This document shows positions 54,156 to 61,724 of a DNA stretch of 64,000 bases, piece by piece. The notes below the pieces were generated by a model, which was not told where the DNA came from, did no database searches, and saw only the letters and a program-made list of their open reading frames with translations. The first letter of the stretch is position 1. Each line of letters starts with the position of its first letter. The stretch comes from Lachnospiraceae bacterium (GTDB lineage: Bacteria; Bacillota; Clostridia; Lachnospirales; Lachnospiraceae), in NCBI GenBank assembly GCA_017408025.1, contig JAFQVJ010000026.1, positions 1-64,000 on the forward strand, read 5' to 3'. Both the position numbers and the translations under genes were made by a program.

Positions 54156-54213
54156 ACGCAGTACTCTTCACTTACTGTAAACGCAGTACCTCTAAAAACT
54201 CTCGTTTACAGTA
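54156..54213. repeat. Direct and inverted repeats between yigZ and the PBP gene
   Basis: ACGCAGTAC occurs at 54156-54164 and 54181-54189. TACTGTAAACG (54173-54183) pairs perfectly with CGTTTACAGTA (54203-54213). Both lie in the divergent promoter region 54120-54402. Confidence 0.7.
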
Positions 54214-54241
54214 TAACCCATACTATTCGCAAAAGAAACAC

Positions 54242-54317
54242 TTTATTTTACTACTTTCATTTGGTATAATGTATTAGATTTATGTCTAAACTTTAGTAAA
54301 GGTGTACATACCCTTAC
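54242..54317 (+). promoter_or_regulatory. PBP promoter with operator-like palindrome
   Basis: TATAAT at 54265-54270 with TTTATT 17 bases upstream (weak). Downstream, 54296-54317 (GTAAAGGTGTAC...CCCTTAC) is an imperfect 22-base palindrome (8 of 11 positions), placed where a repressor would block transcription. Confidence 0.4.
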
Positions 54318-54402
54318 AAAGAGCCGATGTATCTCAAACCATCGTATTTATGTTTATTACAATTTAAATATTTTCGGATATACAAAAAATGGAGGAGTAA
54401 AA

Positions 54403-56979
54403 ATGAATTTCGGAAAGGAACAGATAGTCAAAAAACATAAAGATTTGGTGTCAACAAAACGAAGGCTGACAACCAAAATCTTTGTTACCCTTTTTAAAGC
54501 CTTAGTATTTCTTTTTGTGCTTGCAATTGGTGCAGGCGGATTTTTAGGACTGGGCGTAATCAAGGGTATCATCGATGGTGCTCCAGACATTGAGAGCATC
54601 AACATCACCCCTGTAGGTGAAGCTACAAAAATTTATGATTCCGAAGGCAATCTTATGGACACACTTATAACGGATGGTTCCAACCGAGTACCTGTTGCCC
54701 TAGAAAAGATTCCTGAACACCTTCAATATGCATTTATAGATATTGAAGATGAGCGTTTCGAAACACACAACGGTATCGATATTAAAGGTATCTTCCGTGC
54801 TGCTTATCAGACGTTACTGGCAGGGGATGTACAGGGTGCCAGTACCATTACACAGCAGCTTTTAAAGAATAACGTATTCGAAGATGGTGGATTTGAGTCT
54901 TCCAAGGGTGCTTTAATAAAGCGTAAGGTTCAAGAAATATATCTTGCACTTCAGCTAGAAGAAAATCTGAGCAAGGATGTTATCCTTGAAAACTACCTTA
55001 ATACTATCAATCTTGGTAGTGGATGCTACGGTGTACAGGCTGCTGCGCAACGTTATTTCAACAAGGATGTTTCTGAACTTACAGTATCTGAAAGTGCTGT
55101 TATAGCCGCCATAACACAGAACCCAACAGGGTATAACCCTATATACAATGCGGAATCTAATGCAAAAAGAAGAAGTCATGTTCTTGAGAATATGCTGGAT
55201 AATGGTCATATAACCCAGGAACAATATGACGAGGCAGTAAATGACAATGTATACGAACGAATCCAGCAAACCAGCATGGCTACTGAAGACACATCTCCAT
55301 ACTCATATTTTGTAGATGAGCTTATCAAGCAGGTCCTTGCAGATTTACAGGAACAGAAAGCATACTCATATACACAGGCTGTTAATGCTTTGTATAGCGG
55401 TGGATTAAAGATATATTCAACACAGGATTCTACCATACAGAAAATATGTGATGAAGAGACAAACAACCCTGACAATTATCCAGATAAGGTGTACTATTCC
55501 TTTGAATGGGCATATTCAGTTGAATTGCCTGAGCCAGATGAATATGGCAACACACAGATAAACTACTCTCATTACAGCATACTCAACTACTACAGAAATG
55601 TTCTTGGCAAGAAAGACTTTAAGCTTATATTTGAAAGCGAAGAAGCTATACAGGAATGTATCGACACCTTTAAGGCTGAGGTTCTCAAGGAAGGAATCAC
55701 AGAGATTGGAGAAAACACCATTATATCTCTACAGCCACAGGTTTCATTTACTGTAATGGATCAGAAAACCGGTTATGTAAAAGCACTCGTAGGTGGACGT
55801 GGTGATAAAACCACTAGTCGTTCTCTTAACCGTGCTACCGAATCTACCAGACAGCCTGGTTCTTGTTTTAAGGTTTTAGCTGCCTTTGCACCAGCTATCG
55901 ACAAATATGGATACAACCTCTACTCTGTTATAGAGGACTCTCCATATTACTACAAGAGCAGTGGACGTCTTGTCAATAACTGGTGGGATAAGGCTAACAC
56001 AACTGCTGATCAGAGAACTTACCGTGGACTTCAGAATTTCCGATATGCCATAGCTAACTCTATGAACATCATAACTGTTAAGCTTTTAAACCAGATAACT
56101 CCTGATGCAGGTTTTGAATATCTTAAGGAGTTCGGCTTTACAACATTAGTTGAAAGCAAGAAAAATAGCGATGGTACTTACAGCACTGATATAAATGAGT
56201 CTCTTGCCCTTGGTGGTTTAACTGATGGTGTCACAAATATTGAGCTTTGTGCAGCATATGCCTCAATTGCCAACGGCGGTCAGTACACAGAACCTATATA
56301 CTATACAAAGGTTCTCGACAACTCTGGTAAGGTAATACTTGAAAAAGAGCCAAAAACACATCAGGTTATAAAAGAATCAACGGCTTATCTTCTCACATTG
56401 GCAATGCATGACGTTGTAACCGTTGGTACTGGTACAAAAGCTAACATCAAAAATATGTATGTTGCAGGTAAGACTGGTACTACTTCTAGCAATTACGATA
56501 TTTGGTTTGCCGGATACACACCTTATCTTACAGCTACCATCTGGAGTGGCTATGATGAAAATAAGGTTCTTGGCAGCACGAGCTACCACAACACTATGTG
56601 GAGCAAAATCATGACTAGAGTTCATGAGGCGAAAGGCTATGAATACGCTGAGTTCACCAAGCCAAGCTCCATTGTATCTACACAGATTTGTTCAAAATGT
56701 GGCAATCTGGCTGTTCCTGGTCTATGCGACAAGGATCCAGAAAAAAATATGATTACTACAGGATATTTTGAAACTGGTTCAGTTCCAACAGAAAATTGTG
56801 TATGTCATGAGGCTCACACAATATGTAATGAGTCAGGACTCCTTGCAACAGATAAGTGTACAAATGTAACAACAAAGATATACAGAGTACGTTATCAGGG
56901 CAATGAAGCCACAACGTGGGATTCACAGTATACCATGCCAAGTACACTTGTAGATAATTACTGTACTCTGCACAATTAA
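54403..56979 (+). CDS. Class A penicillin-binding protein (PBP1A family)
   Basis: Bifunctional peptidoglycan polymerase of 858 residues. A short cytoplasmic tail and one membrane anchor (about 27-50) precede the GT51 domain with EDERFETHNGID (catalytic Glu) and QGASTITQQLLKN. The transpeptidase has GSCFK (SxxK), an SxN-type motif in the region YAIANSMNI, and AGKTGT. The C-terminal tail holds about nine Cys (CSKCGNLAVPGLC, CVCHEAHTIC), which outside the cell may form disulfides or bind metal. GGAGGAG precedes the ATG. A strong terminator follows. Confidence 0.95.
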   Translation: MNFGKEQIVKKHKDLVSTKRRLTTKIFVTLFKALVFLFVLAIGAGGFLGLGVIKGIIDGAPDIESINITPVGEATKIYDSEGNLMDTLITDGSNRVPVALEKIPEHLQYAFIDIEDERFETHNGIDIKGIFRAAYQTLLAGDVQGASTITQQLLKNNVFEDGGFESSKGALIKRKVQEIYLALQLEENLSKDVILENYLNTINLGSGCYGVQAAAQRYFNKDVSELTVSESAVIAAITQNPTGYNPIYNAESNAKRRSHVLENMLDNGHITQEQYDEAVNDNVYERIQQTSMATEDTSPYSYFVDELIKQVLADLQEQKAYSYTQAVNALYSGGLKIYSTQDSTIQKICDEETNNPDNYPDKVYYSFEWAYSVELPEPDEYGNTQINYSHYSILNYYRNVLGKKDFKLIFESEEAIQECIDTFKAEVLKEGITEIGENTIISLQPQVSFTVMDQKTGYVKALVGGRGDKTTSRSLNRATESTRQPGSCFKVLAAFAPAIDKYGYNLYSVIEDSPYYYKSSGRLVNNWWDKANTTADQRTYRGLQNFRYAIANSMNIITVKLLNQITPDAGFEYLKEFGFTTLVESKKNSDGTYSTDINESLALGGLTDGVTNIELCAAYASIANGGQYTEPIYYTKVLDNSGKVILEKEPKTHQVIKESTAYLLTLAMHDVVTVGTGTKANIKNMYVAGKTGTTSSNYDIWFAGYTPYLTATIWSGYDENKVLGSTSYHNTMWSKIMTRVHEAKGYEYAEFTKPSSIVSTQICSKCGNLAVPGLCDKDPEKNMITTGYFETGSVPTENCVCHEAHTICNESGLLATDKCTNVTTKIYRVRYQGNEATTWDSQYTMPSTLVDNYCTLHN

Positions 56980-57015
56980 TTGCCAGACATGACTAAAATA
57001 TAAAAAAATGTAAAT

Positions 57016-57058
57016 AATACCTTTAGTAAAGTTAAGTCTTTGCTAAAGGTATTTTTTT
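57016..57058 (+). terminator. Terminator of the PBP gene
   Basis: Arms 57016-57031 and 57038-57053 (AATACCTTTAGTAAAG and near-complement, one mismatch) followed by a T-run to 57058. It ends 32 bases before spoVAA. Confidence 0.85.
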
Positions 57059-57089
57059 ACCCATTTTATCCCATATATAAGGAGTCAAT

Positions 57090-57716
57090 ATGCAAGAAAA
57101 TGTTTATCTGAAAATCACTCTATCAGCAAAGGTACATAAACCACAGGTAACCGTGGGAGATGTAGCCAAAGTATACTGTCAGGACAAAGCTCTACTAAAC
57201 AAAATCAAGACATTAAATATATATACCTTTCACAACCCCAAAGAAAACCGAGTGATATACTCCGCTGTAAAAGTCATTGAAATAATTACAGAAAACTGTC
57301 CATCCATAAATATATCCCATATAGGTGAGCCAGACTTTGTGTTAGAGTATGAACCTATAAACAAAAAGAATATTATTCCTGCCTGGGTAAATGTTTCTAT
57401 ATGTTCAATAATCATGTTTTTTGGTGCTGCCTTCGCCATTATGACATTCAATACAGATGTTTCTATCTCAAAGCTTTTTTCTGACATATACGCTGATATA
57501 ACAGGACAAAACAACAATGGATTTAGCATCTTAGAGATTTCATACTCCGTCGGTCTGGGACTGGGCATTATTATATTCTACAACCATTTTGGAAAGAGGC
57601 GTCTAAGCAAGGATCCAACTCCTATTGAGCTAGAGATGAGAAGCTATGAAACCGACATAGAAACTGCCCTTGTAGATGGCGTAAATAAAAAGGGGGAGCA
57701 TATCGATGTGGGCTAA
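57090..57716 (+). CDS. spoVAA: Stage V sporulation protein AA
   Basis: Part of the SpoVA channel that moves dipicolinic acid into the forespore. The 208 residues have an N-terminal cytoplasmic domain (YLKITLSAKVHKPQVTVGDVA) and two membrane helices (about 98-118, 148-170). ATAAGGAG precedes the ATG. It overlaps spoVAB by 11 bases. Confidence 0.92.
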   Translation: MQENVYLKITLSAKVHKPQVTVGDVAKVYCQDKALLNKIKTLNIYTFHNPKENRVIYSAVKVIEIITENCPSINISHIGEPDFVLEYEPINKKNIIPAWVNVSICSIIMFFGAAFAIMTFNTDVSISKLFSDIYADITGQNNNGFSILEISYSVGLGLGIIIFYNHFGKRRLSKDPTPIELEMRSYETDIETALVDGVNKKGEHIDVG

Positions 57717-58128
57717 TAATCTTCTCTTAATTGTCATAGGTATCGGAAGTGGTATGGCTATAGCTGCTGGTGTATTTGCCCTTATTACAAAAGTCGGCGT
57801 TATCCCGCAAATAGCCGATGTCACTCACACCGCTGCTTATGTAACCACTTACGAAATGGCAATTTTAGCTGGCGCATTATTTGGAAACTACGTTACTATA
57901 TTTTCTATTTCCCTTTCTCTACCAACATGGGTAATGGGTATCTTTGGTATTTTTAGCGGAATATTTGTTGGCTGCCTGGCAACTGCTCTTGCAGAATCAT
58001 TAAATGTTACTGCTATATTTACCAGACGTCTCCGACTCCACACAGGTATTGCATGGATAGTTTTGTCTATGGCTCTGGGAAAGATATTTGGTTCATTAAT
58101 CTACTTTTTTAGAGGCTATAGTCCATAG
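57706..58128 (+). CDS. spoVAB: Stage V sporulation protein AB
   Basis: The 140-residue membrane protein has four helices and GSGMAIAAGVFALIT at the N-terminus, as in SpoVAB. AAGGGGGAG precedes the ATG inside the end of spoVAA, so translation is coupled. Between this gene and spoVAC lie 229 bases with the structured repeat copy C, so the rest of the cluster may be separately controlled. Confidence 0.9.
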   Translation: MWANNLLLIVIGIGSGMAIAAGVFALITKVGVIPQIADVTHTAAYVTTYEMAILAGALFGNYVTIFSISLSLPTWVMGIFGIFSGIFVGCLATALAESLNVTAIFTRRLRLHTGIAWIVLSMALGKIFGSLIYFFRGYSP

Positions 58129-58217
58129 ATTTACAGCCTGATGATGCAGAAGCTTTTAAACACACTTCAACTCCCTAACCCCCTCATTCATGAGGGACTT
58201 GCACCACTTTGAAAACC

Positions 58218-58327
58218 GAGCACGGTCAGCTTCAGCTGACATTTTCTTCTCGCGCGAGTGCTCATCCTTAGCGGAGCGTTTTTTGTTTAATAGGGAAGTT
58301 TGAAGAACTTTCCTATTAAACAAAAAA
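58218..58327. repeat. Structured intergenic repeat, copy C (inside the spoVA cluster)
   Basis: GAGCAC (58218-58223) and GTGCTC (58258-58263) enclose GTCAGC-TTCA-GCTGAC (58225-58240). The core ATCCTTAGCGGAGCG is at 58264-58278. A 22-bp stem 58279-58300 with 58306-58327 follows, with loop TGAAG and one G-U pair on +. Same order of parts as copy A, with different but still pairing stem sequences. A further small hairpin CCCTCA-TTCA-TGAGGG lies upstream at about 58182-58197. Confidence 0.85.
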
Positions 58328-58357
58328 CAGCCGATTTACGGCAGAATGGAGATTATT

Positions 58358-58894
58358 ATGAGCGATTTAATTAACACTCCCAACGATAACTCTGATACTG
58401 ATCAGATGACCATACTAGATAAGGCAGTAAACACCACAGATAAACAGAAACAAATAATAAATTATGAGGATTACGTCAAACGCGTTACTCCTACCAAAAG
58501 TCTATGCATGAACATGCTACGAGCGTTCCTTGTAGGCGGTCTAATATGCTGCCTAGGCCAGTTTTTTCTCAATCTATATACATCTCAAGGCATGAATCAG
58601 GATGATGCCGGCATGTGGACAACCATTTCTCTCATAGCTATTTCAGTTATTTTAACTGGCTTTGGAATATATTCCAAGCTAGGAGAATTTGCTGGTGCTG
58701 GCTCCCTTGTTCCTATAACAGGCTTCGCCAACTCCGTAGCAGCTTCTGCTATCGAATTTAAGAAGGAGGGACAGGTTTTCGGCATAGGTTGTAAGATATT
58801 CACCATTGCAGGTCCTGTTATATTATATGGAATCTTTGCCAGCTGGATATTAGGTCTTGGTTACTGGATATTAAAAATTTCAGGGGCGCTGTAG
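58358..58894 (+). CDS. spoVAC: Stage V sporulation protein AC
   Basis: Membrane subunit of the SpoVA channel; the relative in Bacillus is mechanosensitive. About 178 residues with a hydrophilic first 50 and four helices. Hallmarks are RAFLVGGLICCLGQ, GFGIYSKLGEFAGAGSLVPITGF and FGIGCKIFTIAGPV. ATG 58358 has GGAG six bases upstream. Confidence 0.94.
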   Translation: MSDLINTPNDNSDTDQMTILDKAVNTTDKQKQIINYEDYVKRVTPTKSLCMNMLRAFLVGGLICCLGQFFLNLYTSQGMNQDDAGMWTTISLIAISVILTGFGIYSKLGEFAGAGSLVPITGFANSVAASAIEFKKEGQVFGIGCKIFTIAGPVILYGIFASWILGLGYWILKISGAL

Positions 58895-58930
58895 TGTAAT
58901 GCAACATAATTTATCAAAAGGAGACAAACC

Positions 58931-59947
58931 ATGAACAATAAACAATATATAGGGCGACAGAGCATTTCTTTTACTAATGGTCCTTATATACACGCCTATG
59001 CCTCTATAGTCGGTAAAAAAGAAGGTGAAGGACCTTTAGGAAAATACTTTACAAAGATTGTTGAAGATGACTTCTTTGGTCAAAATACATGGGAGGAGGC
59101 TGAAAGTGCTCTTCAGGGTGAAACAGTAAAGCTTTTGCTAAACCGTTCGGGTGTATCACCATCTGATATAAGATATGCCTTTGCTGGTGATTTACTTGGA
59201 CAGCTTATGGCCACATCATTTGGATTGGCTGAATACAATATTCCTCTATTTGGAATATATGGTGCATGCTCTACCATGGGCGAAGCTCTCTCCCTTGCTT
59301 CCATGACTATAGCAGGTGGCTATGCTGATAGAGTTTTGGCGTTGGCTTCAAGCCATTTTGCCAGTGCTGAAAAAACCTTCCGTTTTCCACTGGGCTACGG
59401 TAGTCAGCGTAAATTCTGCGCCACATGGACAGTTACAGGCTGTGGAGCTATACTTCTGGATTCGTCTTCTGGTTCTGCCAGAGTAACAGGCATCACCACA
59501 GGCCGAATTACCGACTATGGATTAAAAGAAAAGGATAATATGGGAGCATGCATGGCTCCTGCTGCCGCTGATACCATCTACAATCATCTCTCAGATTTCG
59601 GTCGAGCACCTGATTACTATGACAAGATTATCACTGGTGATTTGGGTTATGTTGGACAGACTATTCTTATAGATATACTCAAAACAAAAGGATATGACAT
59701 CAGCAATGTTCATATGGATTGTGGAATAGAAATATTTGATATAAACACTCAGGATACAAATGCTGGTGGCTCTGGATGCGGTTGCTCTGCCTCAACCCTT
59801 TGCAGTTATATATTAAATCAGATTGAAAAACGCGCATGGAAAAGAATTCTCTTTGTGCCGACAGGAGCTCTTTTATCACCAGTCAGTGCAAATGAAGGGC
59901 AAACTGTTCCGGGAATTGCTCATGGCGTTGTTATAGAAGCTGTGTAG
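58931..59947 (+). CDS. spoVAD: Stage V sporulation protein AD
   Basis: Thiolase-fold protein that binds dipicolinic acid for uptake into the forespore. The 338 residues start with IGRQSISFTNGPYIHAYASIVGKKEGEGPLG, and contain GIYGACSTMGEALSLA where thiolases have the active Cys, and SGCGCSAS near the end. AAAAGGAG precedes the ATG. Confidence 0.96.
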   Translation: MNNKQYIGRQSISFTNGPYIHAYASIVGKKEGEGPLGKYFTKIVEDDFFGQNTWEEAESALQGETVKLLLNRSGVSPSDIRYAFAGDLLGQLMATSFGLAEYNIPLFGIYGACSTMGEALSLASMTIAGGYADRVLALASSHFASAEKTFRFPLGYGSQRKFCATWTVTGCGAILLDSSSGSARVTGITTGRITDYGLKEKDNMGACMAPAAADTIYNHLSDFGRAPDYYDKIITGDLGYVGQTILIDILKTKGYDISNVHMDCGIEIFDINTQDTNAGGSGCGCSASTLCSYILNQIEKRAWKRILFVPTGALLSPVSANEGQTVPGIAHGVVIEAV

Positions 59948-59989
59948 CTTTGTCACTGACAATCAAACTATTAATAGGAGAATGCATAA

Positions 59990-60343
59990 ATGGATTATGT
60001 TAAAGCTTTCATAGTTGGCGGTATAATATGCGCCATAGTTCAAATATTTATAGATAAAACTAAACTTCTTCCAGGAAGAATCATGGTTGGGCTAGTCGTT
60101 ATAGGCTCGATTCTTGGAGCTTTCGGGCTATATCAGCCTATCATTGATTGGGCTGGTGCCGGTGCCAGTGTTCCATTGTTAGGCTTTGGAAATACTCTAA
60201 TGAAAGGGATAAAAGAGGCTGTAGATAACCACGGTTTGTTAGGTCTTTTTATGGGTGGCTTTACTGCCAGTGCTGTAGGTATCTCAGCAGCTCTTATATT
60301 TTCTTATATCGCCTCATGGATTTTTAATCCAAAGACATCATAG
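59990..60343 (+). CDS. spoVAE: Stage V sporulation protein AE (AEb)
   Basis: The 117-residue membrane protein has VGGIICAIVQIFIDKTKL at the N-terminus and GAGASVPLLGFGNTL, which is similar to the SpoVAC block. Last gene of the spoVA cluster, preceded by ATAGGAG and followed by a strong terminator. Confidence 0.94.
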   Translation: MDYVKAFIVGGIICAIVQIFIDKTKLLPGRIMVGLVVIGSILGAFGLYQPIIDWAGAGASVPLLGFGNTLMKGIKEAVDNHGLLGLFMGGFTASAVGISAALIFSYIASWIFNPKTS

Positions 60344-60350
60344 AGATATA

Positions 60351-60380
60351 TAAAATCCCCCTCTTTTAGGGGGATTTTAT
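60351..60380 (+). terminator. Terminator of the spoVA cluster
   Basis: AAAATCCCCC (60352-60361) and GGGGGATTTT (60369-60378), perfect 10-bp stem followed by AT. Confidence 0.9.
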
Positions 60381-60400
60381 GCAAATAAGTCTTTTTTTCC

Positions 60401-60428
60401 TTGACTTATCGTAAAAAAAGTTTATTAT
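60401..60428 (+). promoter_or_regulatory. Promoter of the small membrane protein gene
   Basis: TTGACT (60401-60406), 16-base spacer, TATTAT (60423-60428), 70 bases before the ATG. Confidence 0.5.
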
Positions 60429-60498
60429 TATATTTGTTTTGATTTTTCTAATAATTGAAACAATATAACAACCAATGAGAAATCAGGAGGATCAGAAA

Positions 60499-60849
60499 AT
60501 GAATAATTTTGACGCTAATGATGTAGCACAGAACAAAGTAATGGGTATTCTTGCATACTTAGGATTCCTTTGCCTCGTACCAATTTTTGCAGCAAAGAAT
60601 TCACCATATGCACGTTTCCATGCAAATCAGGGATTAGTACTCTTTATCGCAGAGATAGCATACGGTATCGTATATGGTATCCTTGCTGTTGTTTTCGCAT
60701 TTATCCCAGTTATTGGATTGATTGTTATCGCATTGCTTGGTCTTGCTTCAATCGTATTCGTTGTATTTTTAGTAATTGGTATTATGAATGCTTGCAGTGG
60801 CGAGCCAAAGAAGCTTCCAATTATCGGTGGAATCACAATCTTAAAGTAA
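60499..60849 (+). CDS. Small membrane protein, DUF4870/Tic20-like
   Basis: The 116 residues form three helices. The block ILAYLGFLCLVPIFAAKNSPYARFHANQGLVLF has the F-H-x-NQG pattern of DUF4870 / Tic20-like bacterial membrane proteins, whose function is not established. CAGGAGG precedes ATG 60499. Codon use appears biased to frequent codons and the gene has its own promoter and terminator, so it may be well expressed (inference). Confidence 0.82.
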   Translation: MNNFDANDVAQNKVMGILAYLGFLCLVPIFAAKNSPYARFHANQGLVLFIAEIAYGIVYGILAVVFAFIPVIGLIVIALLGLASIVFVVFLVIGIMNACSGEPKKLPIIGGITILK

Positions 60850-60890
60850 TTGTATACGACTTATTAGCGATACATATCTAACAAAAGTAC

Positions 60891-60934
60891 AGAAACAGCC
60901 AGGGCACTCACATATGAGTGCTCTGGCTGTTTCT
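60891..60934. terminator. Bidirectional terminator
   Basis: Arms 60891-60910 and 60915-60934 pair over 20 positions with one mismatch, ending in TTTCTTC on +. It lies between the convergent small membrane gene and the HMA gene. Confidence 0.85.
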
Positions 60935-60964
60935 TCATCCCATGCACATAGCATTTATGATATT

Positions 60965-61159
60965 TTACACCTCTACAGCTGAGAATCCTAAATCATCAAG
61001 CTCTGATACAGCTGTCTTTACACAATGCTCGCATCCATTGATTGTGACCGTCTTATCTGCAAGAGACACCTCAAAGTCAAGGTCTGCTGCTGATAACGCC
61101 TTACTTATTCTCTCCACACACTTTTCACAGTGCATCTCCTCTACCTTTAATACTGCCAT
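60965..61159 (-). CDS. Heavy-metal-associated domain protein (CopZ-like)
   Basis: The 64-residue single HMA domain has the metal site MHCEKCVERI. A second Cys pair CEHC near residue 43-46 is not usual for CopZ. It probably passes copper(I) to the P-type ATPase encoded two genes upstream. GGAGG precedes the ATG. Confidence 0.88.
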   Translation of the reverse strand: MAVLKVEEMHCEKCVERISKALSAADLDFEVSLADKTVTINGCEHCVKTAVSELDDLGFSAVEV

Positions 61160-61186
61160 AATTTTACCTCCTTGGTATATATTTGT

Positions 61187-61687
61187 TTAAAATTTTCTTA
61201 TTTCATCTCCATCGTCATTTGTATTCTCAATGGATTTGATAACTACATAATATGATATATTTTCATTTACTACAACTTCAACTCTGTCTCCTACCTTGTG
61301 CCCCATTACAGCCTTTCCTATAGGTGATTCTATGCTTATATTGCCATCTAACGAATTTCCTCTCACAGATGTGGTTATCTTGAACTTTTCTGTCTCATCA
61401 TCTTCCTCAAAGTACAACTCGACAGTGTTGTTCATACCCACTTCATCATCCTTTGATTCGTCAGAGATAACTTCAGCGTTCTTTATCATACGCTCTAGAT
61501 AACGTATACGACTTTCATTCTTATTCTTGTCACGCTTTGCTGCATAGTACTCAAAATTCTCGCTTAAGTCTCCATGGGCTCTAGCCTCTTTTACTGCCTC
61601 GATAGCATCCTTGCGCACTACCAGCTTTCTGTAATCTATCTCTTCCTGAATCTTCTTTATATCATTTTCTGTAAGTTTATCTCCCAC
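61187..61687 (-). CDS. GreA/GreB-family transcription cleavage factor
   Basis: Rescues backtracked RNA polymerase. The 166 residues show an N-terminal coiled coil with the acidic tip GDLSENFEY and a C-terminal FKBP-like domain (SPIGKAVMGHKVGD). It starts at GTG 61687 with GAGAGG nine bases upstream. It sits between copA and the copZ-like gene, with gaps of about 30 bases, in the same direction. This is an odd place for it. It may be a paralogue of the housekeeping greA. Confidence 0.9.
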   Translation of the reverse strand: MGDKLTENDIKKIQEEIDYRKLVVRKDAIEAVKEARAHGDLSENFEYYAAKRDKNKNESRIRYLERMIKNAEVISDESKDDEVGMNNTVELYFEEDDETEKFKITTSVRGNSLDGNISIESPIGKAVMGHKVGDRVEVVVNENISYYVVIKSIENTNDDGDEIRKF

Positions 61688-61724
61688 GAGTTTGCACCTC
61701 TCATTATCATCTTATTACATTTAT

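Noticed and set aside
57230..57568. 112-codon minus-strand ORF
   Set aside because: Shadow of spoVAA.
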